20,000 bases of DNA from Prorocentrum cordatum (GCA_963575745.1 CAUYUJ010011225.1:220001-240000), one strand, 5' to 3'. Counted from the first letter of the stretch, positions 8,323-16,924 are shown. Notes: a model not told the origin generated them from the letters alone. Translations and numbers: made by a program.

Positions 8323-11040
8323 CTACTTACTAGCAGTCCCCGCACGTTGAGGTGCCCCACTCTCCCGGCGCTGCATGGGCCCCGCCTCGCAACGCCTGCG
8401 CTCGCATGCCGCTTCTCGCTCGAGCCATTGGTTGTGGGCGTCAAAAAGGATCCACCAGTGCATCTGGAAGTGCCCCCGCGTCATCTCGAGGCCACTCCGT
8501 GTCCTCCCGCTGATCCAAGAGTTCAACTGCTCACATGCCTCCGTGTTTTTCTTGTCCAACAACTTGGCATTATCTGGCCTCAGGGGGTCCACTTCTGGCA
8601 TGTTGTTCAAACACCAAGTGTGGTTGTCCCGGTGGAACCTGTCCAACACCATCCGCACTTCCTCCACGAAAGACTTCGTCCATGGTAGGAACTGCGTTTC
8701 CTTCGCCCGGGCAAGTGACAGAAGCTTGCACGCATTGTCGTACCCCAGGGCCGCAATGACGAAGCCCAGCTCGCGGCCATCCTGCCCGATCGATGCCAGC
8801 GCCAGCGCGCTCTGCTCAGCCCGAGCCCCGCCCATTCCCGAAAAGAGATGCATCCATGCGTGCATGTCTTCATTCCTTCATCTCTCCCCCCTTTTTCCTC
8901 ATCTCGCCCCTCCCCCCCCCGCCCCCCATCCCCTCCTTTCCCTCCTTCCCCTTCCCTCCATTTCCGCCTCTACATCCCCCTATTGCGCCCTTTCACTATC
9001 CCTCGACCCTTCGACCCCCCCCCCCCTCCACGCTGGCCGAAGTGGGGGGGGCTCGTGACATGAGCAGAACCTCGGGCGTCGCCATCCGTCCTTGTGAAGC
9101 CGCAGCGCGAACGCATATAGCAGCTCGATGGACTCGCCCCGGAAGAGCTCCATCCAGTCCACCAGCATGCCGCACGATGTTACTGCTGTCACGATGCCTC
9201 CAGTGCAGCGTCTGACTTTGTTGCTCCCGTGGAGTTTGTCAACGCCGCACGCCTGGATAGCTTCCTCCTGCTTGCTGTCCAGAGCAAGCCATCCCTTGCA
9301 GCGGCTCCTCAATGAGTGGGCACTGCTTGCGCTGCTGCTCACATCGGCCGCCGCCGGCCGCTTCTTCGACTTGGCTGGAGCTGACCGCTTCGGTGCCGTG
9401 GCCAAGGCCCCGCTGGCACTCCCTCTTCCTGATCGGCGGGAAATGCCCGCGGCCTTGCCCTTGCCACTCCTGACCGCCTGGGCAGCCTTCCGGGCAGGCG
9501 CCCGAGAAGCAGAGCCACGCCGAGCCTTCTTTGCCCCGCCCCGGGCGCCTGCGCCATTGCTCGCCGCGACCGAGCTGGCCGGCTCACAAGCCGGCGCCTG
9601 TTTCCTCAGCCAGCGCGCAAATTGCCGGCTTCCCTTGATCCACGCCGGGCGCGACTTCTTGTTGCCGTGATCGCCCCGGCTCCGAAGCAGCGACTTCTCG
9701 AACTTCGCCAACAAGTCCTTCTCCACCTCGGCTCGCGGCAAGTGCACCTCGAAGGGGCGTTCTGGCAAATCGGGGTCGTAGCAGCTCACCACGTACCGCA
9801 GCGCGGAGTCGCCGTCAGCGGCCGGTCCTGGAGGAGCGACGCCCAAGATCTCCTTCTGGGGTATCAAGTGCGCTTGCTCTATCTTGGACGGGCGGCAGAA
9901 CTTGCAAAAGAATTGTTTCGTGGGGGCATTCCGTTGGCAGCCAGTGTACAACTCCAACTCCAGGCCCTCCATGGGTTCATAGCCCTCCAAGCCGCCGCAG
10001 ATGAATCGGCGGGCGCCGTGCTTGCCATCAAGCAACACCACGAGCTTGTCAACGCATTTCGGGCACGTCCGCACGTGCTCCGCGATGCGCGCCAGGTGCG
10101 CCCTTCGCACGCATGCCGCAATATTCGTAAGGGCGCGCTCTATTCCGCTCTCCGTGAAAGACCACTCAATACTCTCAGCGTTGGCTCCTGCCAGACGAAT
10201 TGCATTGTGCATGTACCAGGCGTCCTCCAGACGCACGCGCGTGTTGTCTGTCTGCGTCATGAAGTCGCCCAGGATGAGGTTTTGCTGCTCGCGCCCTGGG
10301 TGCTGCTTGGCCCACACGTGGATGGCAGATGTGAACGTGCCTCCGCTGCGTTGCAAATCATCAGTTATGAACTGCAACAGCTGCAGGTCCACCGCGTACC
10401 ACGCTTTCTCCCGGGCCACCACGACGTACGGCAAGGCCGCCTTCGTGGACACGGCGGTGGTGCCAGACATCTTGCCGAAGTTTGCGCGACCGCCGATGCC
10501 CGCATTCTTCTTGTACATCCAATTGCCGACGAAGTAGCACTTGCAGGATGGACAATACTCCTCACGGAATCTACAATACTGGACCCCTGCGCCGAGAGTG
10601 TAGATTCGGAAACGGAAGTCCTGCGAAGCAGAAGCCGCGCCCCGTTCTTCCCATTTGTTCCCAATGCGGCCTCTGCTTTTGTCTGGCTGGATCACCAGAT
10701 CACTATTTTCGCATTTCGGGCATTGGCCGTGTGTTGACGAGAGAAGTACAGTCTCCGACTCGGGGCACAACTCCTGCATCTCCTTCAATGCTGGATGATT
10801 TAAGTCGTGCTCCCTGGTATTCCCAAATCCCACGTACGACTGCAGCTTCCACAATACATTCTTGATTGCGTTATCTGCAGCCTCGACCTTCAGTTCTTTG
10901 CGTAGCAGCGCTCGCACAAAAGGCGGAGCCAATTCGTTTGGCATGCATGATTGCACGCGTGCCACGACCCTAAAGGCAGCTGCAGGTAACGGATGCATTA
11001 GTGTACTGAATGAGAAATCTTTCCCCGCCTCCCCAGCCAT
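8323..11040 (-). CDS. KDZ-family transposase with CxC5/CxC6-like cysteine clusters
   Basis: Exon 1 (11040-9071) and exon 2 (8809-8323) join over a 261-nt intron to give 818 residues without a stop. Zinc-type pairs are CPKC (107-110), CPSCKC (163-168), CPKC (326-329), and C348, C368, FCKFC (378-382). DGKHGARRFIC at 338-348 matches the DG-K-R-C pattern of the CxC6 cluster found N-terminal to KDZ transposases. After a Lys/Arg/Ala-rich linker (about 484-570) come the RNase-H-fold landmarks: a GGIV...CGMLVDWMELFRGES block (614-637), GYDNACKL (679-686), LDRFHRDNHTWC (712-723), and NTEACEQLNSWIS (745-757), followed by FQMHWWILFDAHN. D681 and E747 or E750 are likely catalytic-core residues. KDZ enzymes are predicted to move DNA by DDE-type cut-and-paste in the nucleus. 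The frame looks intact. The start ATG at 11040 is the first in the frame and is not preceded by similar coding sequence. It is the most upstream gene of the minus-strand block. Confidence 0.88.
8810..9070 (-). other. Inferred GT-AG intron of the transposase with terminal inverted repeats
   Basis: The conserved region breaks after DGWRRP and resumes at ALALASIGQD. The junction CCGAG|GTTCTG to CAGAG|C keeps phase 2 (AG|C). Two nt inside the donor lies TCTGCTCA (minus 9068-9061), then CGAGCCCC (minus 9055-9048). One nt inside the acceptor lies the complement TGAGCAGA (minus 8818-8811), preceded by GGGGCTCG (minus 8829-8822). The spacers are 5 and 3 nt. The middle is strongly C-rich on the plus strand, with runs of 9-14 C. 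No direct repeat flanks it. A dinoflagellate-type introner is the best explanation. Confidence 0.6.
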
Positions 11041-11139
11041 CTTCGCCAGTCCCCGCTCCGCGTTGGAAAGGGAGCGACAGCGCAGCGCGCGCGTGCGCGC
11101 GGGCGCAACCTTGACACGTAAAGTGGCTCCCTAGTGACA

Positions 11140-11335
11140 GGGGCGATGATCATGATGGCGGCGCGGGCAACGATGCTGGCCCTGGTGACGACGACAACGG
11201 CGACAGACGCGACAATGGAAATGACGATGGTTACAACGATGATGGTGTTGACGATGGTCACGAGAATGCTGAACCTCATTCTTATCATGATGATGGTAAT
11301 GATGGTGATGATGGTGGTGGTGGTGCCGACGATGG
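11140..11335. repeat. GAT/GGT-rich triplet tract (right flank of the gene block)
   Basis: GATGATCATGATGGCGG and GATGGTAATGATGGTGATGATGG type words. One plus frame reads Gly/Asp/Asn/His-rich peptide into the hexamer array before a stop near 11366. It resembles the tract at 3352-3975 in composition and orientation. 11041-11139, between it and the transposase start, is unique sequence ending in a (GC)-rich run at 11081-11103. Confidence 0.7.
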
Positions 11336-11339
11336 CTTT

Positions 11340-11683
11340 CGCTCTGGTTCTGGATTTGGGTTCTGACTTCTTTGTGCCTCTGCAAACGGTATGGGTACAA
11401 CTCTGGCTGTTGGTCGGGCTCTGCTTTTGCCTGTCGCCCCGGTTCTACCTGCGGCTCTGTTTCTGGATTTCGGTACGGACCCCTCGCTGGCACTGCTTCT
11501 GTCTCTTGTTCTGCTCATGGTATTGGTCCTGGTTCGGGTTCGCCGTTGGATCGCGGTACTGGTTCTGGTTCATTTTTCCTTTGGTTCTGGCTCTGCTTCT
11601 AGCTCTGGTCCTGGCTTTGGAACTTGCTCTAGCTCTGGCTGTCGTGATCATTCTCTGCTTTTGGTTCTGGTTCCGGCTCTGGT

Positions 11684-11718
<35 letters not shown>

Positions 11719-11767
11719 CTCTGGTTTTGGTTCTGGCTCTGGCTCTGGTTCTGGTTCTGATTTTGGC

Positions 11768-11802
<35 letters not shown>

Positions 11803-11839
11803 CTCTGGCTCTGGTTCTCGCTCTGGCTCTGGTTCTGGT

Positions 11840-11874
<35 letters not shown>

Positions 11875-12354
11875 CTCTGGTTCTGGTTTTGGCTCTGGCT
11901 CTGACTTTGGTTCTCGTTCTGGCTCTGGTTCTGGTTCTGGCTCAGGTTCTGGTTCCGGTTCTTGCTCTGGTTTTGGTTCTGGCATTGTCTCTGGTTCTGG
12001 TTCTGGTTCTGTTTCTGGCCCTGGCTCTGGTTCTGGTTCTGGTTCTGGCGCTTGTTCTGGCTCTGGCTCTGGTTCTGGTTCTGGTTCTGGCTCTGGTTTT
12101 GGTTCTGGCTCCGGTTCTGGTTCTAGTTCTGGCTCTGGCTTGGGCTCTGGTTCTGGTTCTGGTTGTGGCTCTGGTTCTGGTCCCGGCCCTGTCTCTGGCA
12201 CTGGCTCTGGTTCTGGTTCTGGCTCTGGCTCTCGCCCTGGTTCTGTTCCTGCCTCTGGTTCTGGCTCTGGTTGGCTTTAACAGTGGTCCTGGTTATGGTC
12301 CAAGGTCCTGCCTCTGGCTCTGCTTTTGTTGTATATATTCTCAGCTCTGGCTCA

Positions 12355-12391
<37 letters not shown>

Positions 12392-13140
12392 CCTCTGGCT
12401 CTGGCTTTGGTTATAAGTTTGGCTCCGGCTCTGGTCCTGCCTCTGGCTCTGGTTCTGGTTCTGGCTCTGGCTCTGCTTCTGGCTCTGGCTCTGGTTCTGG
12501 TTCTGGCTCTGGCTCTGGCTCTGGTTCTGACTCTGGTTCTGGTTCTGGCTCTGGCTCTGGCTCTGGTTCTGGCTCTGGGTCTGGTTCTGGCCCTGCTTCT
12601 GGTCATGGCTCTGGCTCTGATTCTGGCTCTTGCTGTGGTTGTGCCTCTGGCTCTGGTTTGGGTTCTGACTGTGGCTCTGGATTTGATTTTGGTTCTGGCT
12701 CTGGTTTTGGTTCTGGCTCTGGCTGTGGTTTTGCTTCTGGTTCTAGTTTTGGCTCTGGCTTGGGCTCTGGCTCTGGCTCTGGTTCTGGTTGTGGTTCTGG
12801 TTCTGGCTCTGGCTCTAGTTCTGGCTCTTGCTATGGCTATGGTTCTGGTTGTGGTTCTGGTTCTGGTTCTCGCTCTGGTTCTGTTTCTGCCTCTGGTTCT
12901 GGCTCGGGTTCTGGCTTTAACGGTGGTTCTGGTTATGGTTCTTGTTATGGGTCAAGGTTCTGCTTCAGGCTCTGCTTTTTGTTAAATCTGTTTTGTCTCT
13001 GGCTCTGGCTGTGGCTCTTGTTCTGGCTATGGTTCCAGTTCTGGCTCTGGCTGTGTCAATGGTTATTCTGTGGATCTGGCTCTCGTCCTGGCTCTGGCTC
13101 TGGTTCCAGTTCCAGCTCTGGCTCTGGTTCTGGCTCTGGC

Positions 13141-13176
<36 letters not shown>

Positions 13177-13335
13177 CCTGCTTCTGGTCATGGCTCTGGT
13201 TCTGATTCTGGCTCTGGGTGTGGTTGTGCCTCTAGCTCTTGCTCTGGGTCTCGTTCCGGCCCTTGTTCTCGATCTGTTTTTGATTCCGATTCTGGCTCTG
13301 GCTCGGGTTCTGTCTCTTGCTCCGGCTCTGGCTCA
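11340..13335. repeat. TCTGGY hexanucleotide array, about 2 kb
   Basis: Almost continuous TCTGGT/TCTGGC hexamers with scattered substitutions, densest from 11680 to 13250. As the unit is a multiple of 3, each frame gives a two-residue cycle: SG, LV/LA or FW/LW on the plus strand, and PE/PK, AR/TR or QN on the minus strand. Long open frames such as the Pro-Glu frame at minus 12201-11629 follow from this. A coding low-complexity tail for a minus-strand gene is possible but not shown. Confidence 0.92.
12230..12985 (+). repeat. Higher-order duplications inside the hexamer array
   Basis: A non-hexamer segment at about 12230-12345 (TCTCGCCCTGG ... GGCTTTAAC ... GGTTATGG ... AAGGTCCTGC ... CTCTGCTTTTGTT) recurs at about 12868-12985 with the same landmarks, offset 638-640 bp. 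A second pair with a different offset, 585 bp, is CCCTGCTTCTGGTCATGG at 12591 and 13176, followed in both by a GTGGTTGTGCCTCT word. The different offsets mean at least two separate duplication events. Confidence 0.7.
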
Positions 13336-13510
13336 AAAGCCCGAGGACGACGGAAACCTCCAGACCCTTGTCCTTCGGGGCCGTTTTCCTTCCGGAGGAG
13401 GCAGGGCGCCGTCCGCCGGCTGGCGCTCGCCAATTTGCGCGGCTGCTGGCCGCAGCGAAAAGTCCCGGAGATGACCCCCAGCGGCGGCGCGCACCCGCGA
13501 CCGGCCTGGA
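13333..13510 (-). CDS. Possible 3' exon of the WW-domain locus
   Basis: On the minus strand a T-rich acceptor-like sequence (TTATTTTTTCCAG) ends at about 13507. After it two frames are open. One reads HLRDFSLRPAAAQIGERQ and then a basic Pro-rich end (KRPRRTRVWRFPSS), with a TGA at 13333. The other runs on into Pro-Glu repeats of the hexamer array to 13188. Its position downstream of the WW-domain exon on the same strand makes it a candidate terminal exon. The donor could be GCT|GTCTGAGG at about 13766. No homology recognised. Confidence 0.3.
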
Positions 13511-13567
13511 AAAAATAACTGCTCAAAAACCTCGTGCACCAGCCATCCTCGCAGCCGCCCTGTCGCG

Positions 13568-13710
13568 GTGCTCGTCTCCCCCCTCATCCTCTGCGTTCTC
13601 TTCCTCCTCCTCTTCCTCCTCCTCCTCCTCCTCCTCCTCCTCGTCCTCCTCCTCCTCCCTCCCCCCCCATCTGCCTCCTCCCCCCTCTCCCCCACCTCCC
13701 CTTGCCACCC
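13568..13710. repeat. CCT triplet tract
   Basis: CTCCTCCTCTTCCTCCTCC repeats followed by C-rich sequence: pure pyrimidine on the plus strand and purine on the minus strand. It lies between the WW-domain exon and the possible 3' exon, so it is probably intronic if those belong together. Confidence 0.85.
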
Positions 13711-13762
13711 CCCGCCGACAGCCCGCGCTTCCGCGGCCTCTTTGGCTGCTTGCGGGGGTTCC

Positions 13763-14748
13763 TCAGACAGCGGCGCGGTTCAGCTTCTCGCGGAGCAGCT
13801 TCTCGCGGCGATGGTTCCCGCGCGCTTCCCTGCGCTGCTGCGCCGCCCCCACGGCGGCGCAGCGGTCCTTCGCCTCCTGGACGCCCATGCCCAGGCGCCC
13901 CGCCAGGGCAGTGCCCTGCGCCAAGTGGCCGGCACGGAGCACCCGCACCGCCTTCATCACGAGGACATCTTTCTTCTTCTGGTCCGCGACATCCGCCGGC
14001 GCGGGCTTCGTCCACGCGGACTCCAACGTGTCGGCGTTATACCACACGAGGTGGCCGTTCGCCACCGTCGCCTTCTGCGACCACGCCGTCTCGTCCAGCC
14101 ACGCCTCCAAGTCGGCTTCGAAAGCGACCTCCTGCTCCGTCTGCTGCAGAGCATCGCCTGACACGACGCGAAACGCGGGCGGCACGCGAGGGGGGCGCGC
14201 GCTCGGACCAATCCAAGGCGAACCAAGCATAAGTCTGAGCGCGCTACTCCCCCTGCTGACAGCCGCTCGTTTCGCGCCGTGCGGCCTGTCAAGTGCTCGT
14301 ACGGATCCCGCTGGGGGCCCTGCTTCTCCGCGTCCTCCTGCTGGCCCTTGTTCTTCTCCGTCTCTTCCGCGTCCGGCTTGGGGTCGCAGGTCTTCTTCTC
14401 GCGTTCCTGCTCTGCGTCCGTTGCGTTGCTCTGCGGCTTCCGCTTGCTGTCGTCCTTTTGCTGGCGCTGCTCCTGCTCCCCATTCCTCTTCTGCCCCCGC
14501 TCCGTCAAGTTGTCCCGCGGCTTCTGGTCGCGGCTGCGCTCCTCCTTCTTCGACCCCTCGCCCGAGTGCTTCTGCCGCTTCCAGTCCGCGCCCTCTTCCC
14601 CCTCCCTGTCCTCCCTCCGCCGGGTTTTGTCGCTGCTCCAAGAGGTTCCCGCGTGCGTCTGCCAGTTCTCCTGCGGCTGCTCCGAGGCGCGCGACGCGCG
14701 CGACCACCCCTGCGTCGGACTGTGGGGCCCCGCGGGGAAAATGCACAT
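13763..14748 (-). CDS. WW-domain protein, two exons shown (gene probably longer)
   Basis: Exons 14748-14286 and 14157-13763 join in phase 1 over a 128-nt GC-AG intron, giving 285 codons from the ATG at 14748. That ATG may be inside an intron, since an acceptor (CCCCACAG) follows at about 14729. The first exon is Lys/Glu/Arg/Gln/Asp-rich and disordered, with three Trp (GWSRAS, ENWQTH, ADWKRQ). The second holds a WW domain at about minus 14083-14003: W, then G-H-L-V-W-Y-N, T, and the second W 23 residues after the first, followed by T-K-P. This is the W...G..YYN..T..S.W..P pattern. A basic helical C-terminus (RREARGNHRREKLLREKL) follows. WW domains bind proline-rich ligands. The mix with a charged disordered region suggests a splicing or transcription-coupled scaffold, which is inference. 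Two different reading frames are used, which is why the intron is needed. Confidence 0.7.
14158..14285 (-). other. Inferred GC-AG intron with 14-bp terminal inverted repeats (introner-like)
   Basis: The donor is TTGACAG|GCCG and the acceptor is GTGTCAG|GCGAT, both phase 1, and CAGGC is repeated across the two junctions. Four nt inside the donor is CACGGCGCGAAACG (minus 14281-14268). Its complement CGTTTCGCGTCGTG (minus 14175-14162) ends four nt before the exon, with 13 of 14 positions pairing. Removing it links the charged frame to the WW-domain frame exactly. Confidence 0.65.
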
Positions 14749-14825
14749 TCCAGAAACACGCCAGGCACTGCGACGGATTCTTTACTTCGTTTACTGCCCG
14801 TCACGGGCGTGCTCACGGGGGGCCC

Positions 14826-14913
14826 ACGACCGCGAACGCGAACGCGACCGCGACCGCGACCGCGACGACGACGACAACGACGACGACGACAACGACCACG
14901 ACGACGACGACGC

Positions 14914-14962
<49 letters not shown>

Positions 14963-14963
14963 C

Positions 14964-15025
<62 letters not shown>

Positions 15026-15037
15026 TGCAACGCCAGA

Positions 15038-15068
<31 letters not shown>
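14826..15068. repeat. GAC (ACG/CGA) triplet tract with GCGAAC/GACCGC start
   Basis: Begins with GCGAACGCGAACGCGACCGC hexamer-like words and becomes almost pure GAC triplets to 15068, with rare AAC, CAC and GCC variants and one GACTGCAACGCCAGAG break at about 15022. It would read as poly-Asp, poly-Arg or poly-Thr on one strand and poly-Val, poly-Arg or poly-Ser on the other. It sits between two minus-strand exon candidates and is most simply intronic. Confidence 0.9.
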
Positions 15069-15070
<2 letters not shown>

Positions 15071-15202
15071 GGCGGCCCCCGGAATATGCCGGAGGCTTCC
15101 GAAGACTCTGGCCGAGAGGGGGGCGATCACGAGCATGATGGCCCCGCTCTGTCTCTTCTGCCTCCGCCCATCGCGGCCCCTGGCGCGCTCCAGAAAGTGC
15201 GA

Positions 15203-15601
15203 TCAAGCACCTTCCTCCCCGGGACGCCCGCCCGCCGACACCTCGCCCCAGTTGGCCCTCGACCACGACGTGCTCGTCCACGACGCACTCGACCACCGCG
15301 CGCCCGACCACGAGGCCCAACCGCCGCCGCGCGGCCAGGTGTGGCCGTGCCACTCCTCACTCTTGTTTTTCCCCAGCTCGTCCTCCGGCGCCCGCTTCCC
15401 CGCGCCCCAGTTGTCCGGCGCGTTCCTGTCTTTGCCGACCCAGCTCCCGCCCTTGCTCTGCCGGCCCCCCTTGTTGTCCTGCGCGGGCCCCTTGGACCGC
15501 TCCTCCCTCTTCTCCCGGGGCCCCCTCTCCTTCGCGTCCGCCGGGCCCACGGCAGCGCGCGCCGCGACGCCCATCTCTGGACCAGCTCGAACGTACCACA
15601 T
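15203..15601 (-). CDS. Probable upstream exon of the WW-domain locus (Lys/Glu/Trp-rich)
   Basis: An open frame from the ATG at 15601 (MWYVRAGPEMG) reads as a charged sequence (DAKERGPREKREERSKG, GKDRNAPDNWGAGKRAPEDE), then a Trp-rich stretch with Trp every 4-6 residues (EEWHGHTWPRGGGWASWS...). Composition matches the disordered exon at 14286-14748, on the same strand, with the GAC tract between. A donor GAAG|GTGC at about 15220 is followed by sequence weakly complementary to that near 14758, but its phase (1) does not match the downstream acceptors. GAG|GTGTC near 15244 in phase 0 with CGCAG|GGG near 14719 would fit. The junction is unresolved, and so is the true start, because the frame is open upstream through the GTC tract. 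Confidence 0.45.
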   Translation of the reverse strand: MWYVRAGPEMGVAARAAVGPADAKERGPREKREERSKGPAQDNKGGRQSKGGSWVGKDRNAPDNWGAGKRAPEDELGKNKSEEWHGHTWPRGGGWASWSGARWSSASWTSTSWSRANWGEVSAGGRPGEEGA

Positions 15602-15729
15602 CTCCTCGTCGTCGCCGTCGTCGTCGTCGTCGGCTGTCTTTCGTCGTTCGTCGGTCGCTGGTCGTCGGTCGTCGTTCGTCGTCGTCGGTCGTCGTTCGTC
15701 CTTCGTCCTTCGTCTTTCGTCGTCGTCTT

Positions 15730-15764
<35 letters not shown>

Positions 15765-15812
15765 GGCGTCGTCGTCGGCGTCGTCGTGGTCGTGGTTGTG
15801 GTCGTGGTCGTC
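15602..15812. repeat. GTC/GTT-rich triplet tract
   Basis: CGTCGTCGTCGTCGGCTG, TCGTTCGTCGGTCGCTGGTC and similar, ending in GTGGTCGTGGTTGTGGTC. It is opposite in strand sense to the GAC tract at 14826-15068 and lies just upstream of the Trp-rich exon. Confidence 0.85.
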
Positions 15813-16190
15813 TTCACAGCTTCGGTTCTCGTTCTGGTTCGGCACAAGGGGCCGCCCATGCCCCGGGTCCTGCGTGCGGAGCGGGAGGGCCCGCATCAGC
15901 CTCACGAAGGGAGCGCGTGCCTTGCCCTCTGCGGGCAATGCGCCACTCATCAGCGTCTGGCATAGCAAGCATAATCGGGCCGCTGTCTGCGAGGCGCCGC
16001 CGTCCTTGCCCCAACAACACCCTTCACCTTTGCAGTCGCCCACCATGACACCGGAGACTCTGGCGGATTGCCGGGCAAGCAGCCCTCGTTTGTGCTGGTT
16101 GGAGTAGCCTGGAGCCACAACGGCTCCGGACATTCAACAGTGCTCTGGTCAGCCTGTTGACTGCAGCCGAAAACGCGCTCGAAGCTGGGT
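15813..16190 (-). other. Unique sequence; weak minus-strand open frame from ATG 16133
   Basis: A frame from 16133 (MSGAVVAPGYSNQHKRGLLA, Cys-containing GDCKGEGCCWGKDGG) is open into the GTC tract. Composition is plausible for a first exon of the WW-domain locus, but no motif or splice site supports it. No other feature seen. Confidence 0.25.
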
Positions 16191-16191
16191 T

Positions 16192-16622
16192 CCCCCTCCT
16201 CCTCCTCCTCCTCCTTCCCCTCCTCCCTCTCCTCCTCCCCCTCCCCCTCCCCCTCCTCCTCCTCCTCCTCCTCCTTCTCCTCCTCCTCCTCCTCCTCCTC
16301 CTCCTCCTCCTCCTCCTATCCATCATCGTCCTCATCGTCGTCATCCTCCTCCCCCTCCTCCTTCTCCTCCTCCTGCTCTTCGGTTTCACCGTCCTCCATT
16401 CCTCCATGTCCTTCTCCTCCTCCACCTCCTCCTCCACCTTCTCCGCCTCCTCCTCCTCATCCTCCTCATCCCAATCCTCTTCCCACTCCTCCTCGTCATC
16501 ATCCTCCTCCTCCACCTCCTCCTCGTACTGCTCCTCCCCCGCCTCCTCGTCCTCGTCCTCCTCCTCTTCCTCCTCCTCTTCCTCCTCCTCCTCCTCCTCC
16601 TCTTCTCCTCCTCCTCCTCTTG
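16192..16622. repeat. CCT triplet tract, first copy of the tandem duplication
   Basis: Long runs of CTCCTCCTC with CTT, CCC and CGT variants. Near 16315-16400 is a less repetitive piece (TCGGTTTCACCGTCCTCCATTCC) that recurs in the second copy near 17286. Strict pyrimidine strand over long stretches gives triplex potential. Confidence 0.9.
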
Positions 16623-16920
16623 TCCTGCTCCTCATACTCTATACCCCATCCGCCTCCCATTGCCCGGGGATCCCGCCTAGTGTTCCGGGTCTGGACAGGA
16701 GTGGTGGCGACCGATTGGGGCGTCCAAGATGACCCAAGATAGCCTCCAAGACCCAGGAGGCCTCAGAACACCCAAGATGACCTCCAATATAGCTACATAT
16801 ATCTCCAAATAGCTGCAGATCCGCCACCGCGCCCCCTACGTTCAGGCGCGGTAAAATGTCGATCGCCCCCTCTTCCTGAGGATCTGTCGACCCCAGGGCA
16901 AGCCCGCAAGGTCACCACGA
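16623..16920 (-). repeat. Unique core of the tandem duplication, copy 1 (about 80-codon minus frame)
   Basis: Nearly identical to 17598-17900, offset 975 bp. It starts at TCCTGCTCCTCATACTCTAT and ends at GCAAGCCCGCAAGGTCACCA. On the minus strand a frame is open across it (ADLQLFGDICSYIGG, SEASWVLEAILGHLGR, PNRSPPLLSRPGTLGG). Its relatives in copy 2 differ by substitutions and two 3-nt indels, so the frame is kept. No family recognised. It may be a short gene, an exon, or a duplicated spacer. Confidence 0.8.
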
Positions 16921-16924
16921 CCAA

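Larger units (their letters stand above)
4128..11040 (-). mobile_element. Candidate large KDZ transposon carrying a P-loop ATPase gene (ends unknown)
   Basis: Three minus-strand genes (KDZ transposase, DUF3987-like ATPase, unknown protein) lie together between two GAT-rich tracts. The transposase appears intact. KDZ elements in other eukaryotes are known to carry extra genes, for example TET/JBP genes in fungi. No terminal inverted repeats or target-site duplication could be identified near 3.98-4.1 kb or 11.04-11.14 kb, so the limits given are only those of the genes. Confidence 0.35.

Noticed and set aside
8848-9063. Pro/Ser-rich plus-strand frames around 8850-9060
   Set aside because: They are the complement of the transposase intron, whose C-rich sequence has no stops by composition.
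4040-11139. Terminal inverted repeats of a KDZ element near 4.05 kb and 11.12 kb
   Set aside because: Words such as GTGACCCCCTG and AGTGACAGGGG were compared, but no match longer than a few bases in the right orientation was found.
12163-13518. Ser-Gly-rich open frame of 451 codons, like a silk or adhesive protein
   Set aside because: The TCTGGY hexamer gives Ser-Gly in one frame, and equally clean cycles in the other frames. No signal peptide, start context or flanking domain.
14505-15353. Arg-rich or Val/Ser/Asp homopolymer proteins over the GAC tract
   Set aside because: Triplet repeat translated in every frame. Neighbouring real exons lie on either side in other frames.
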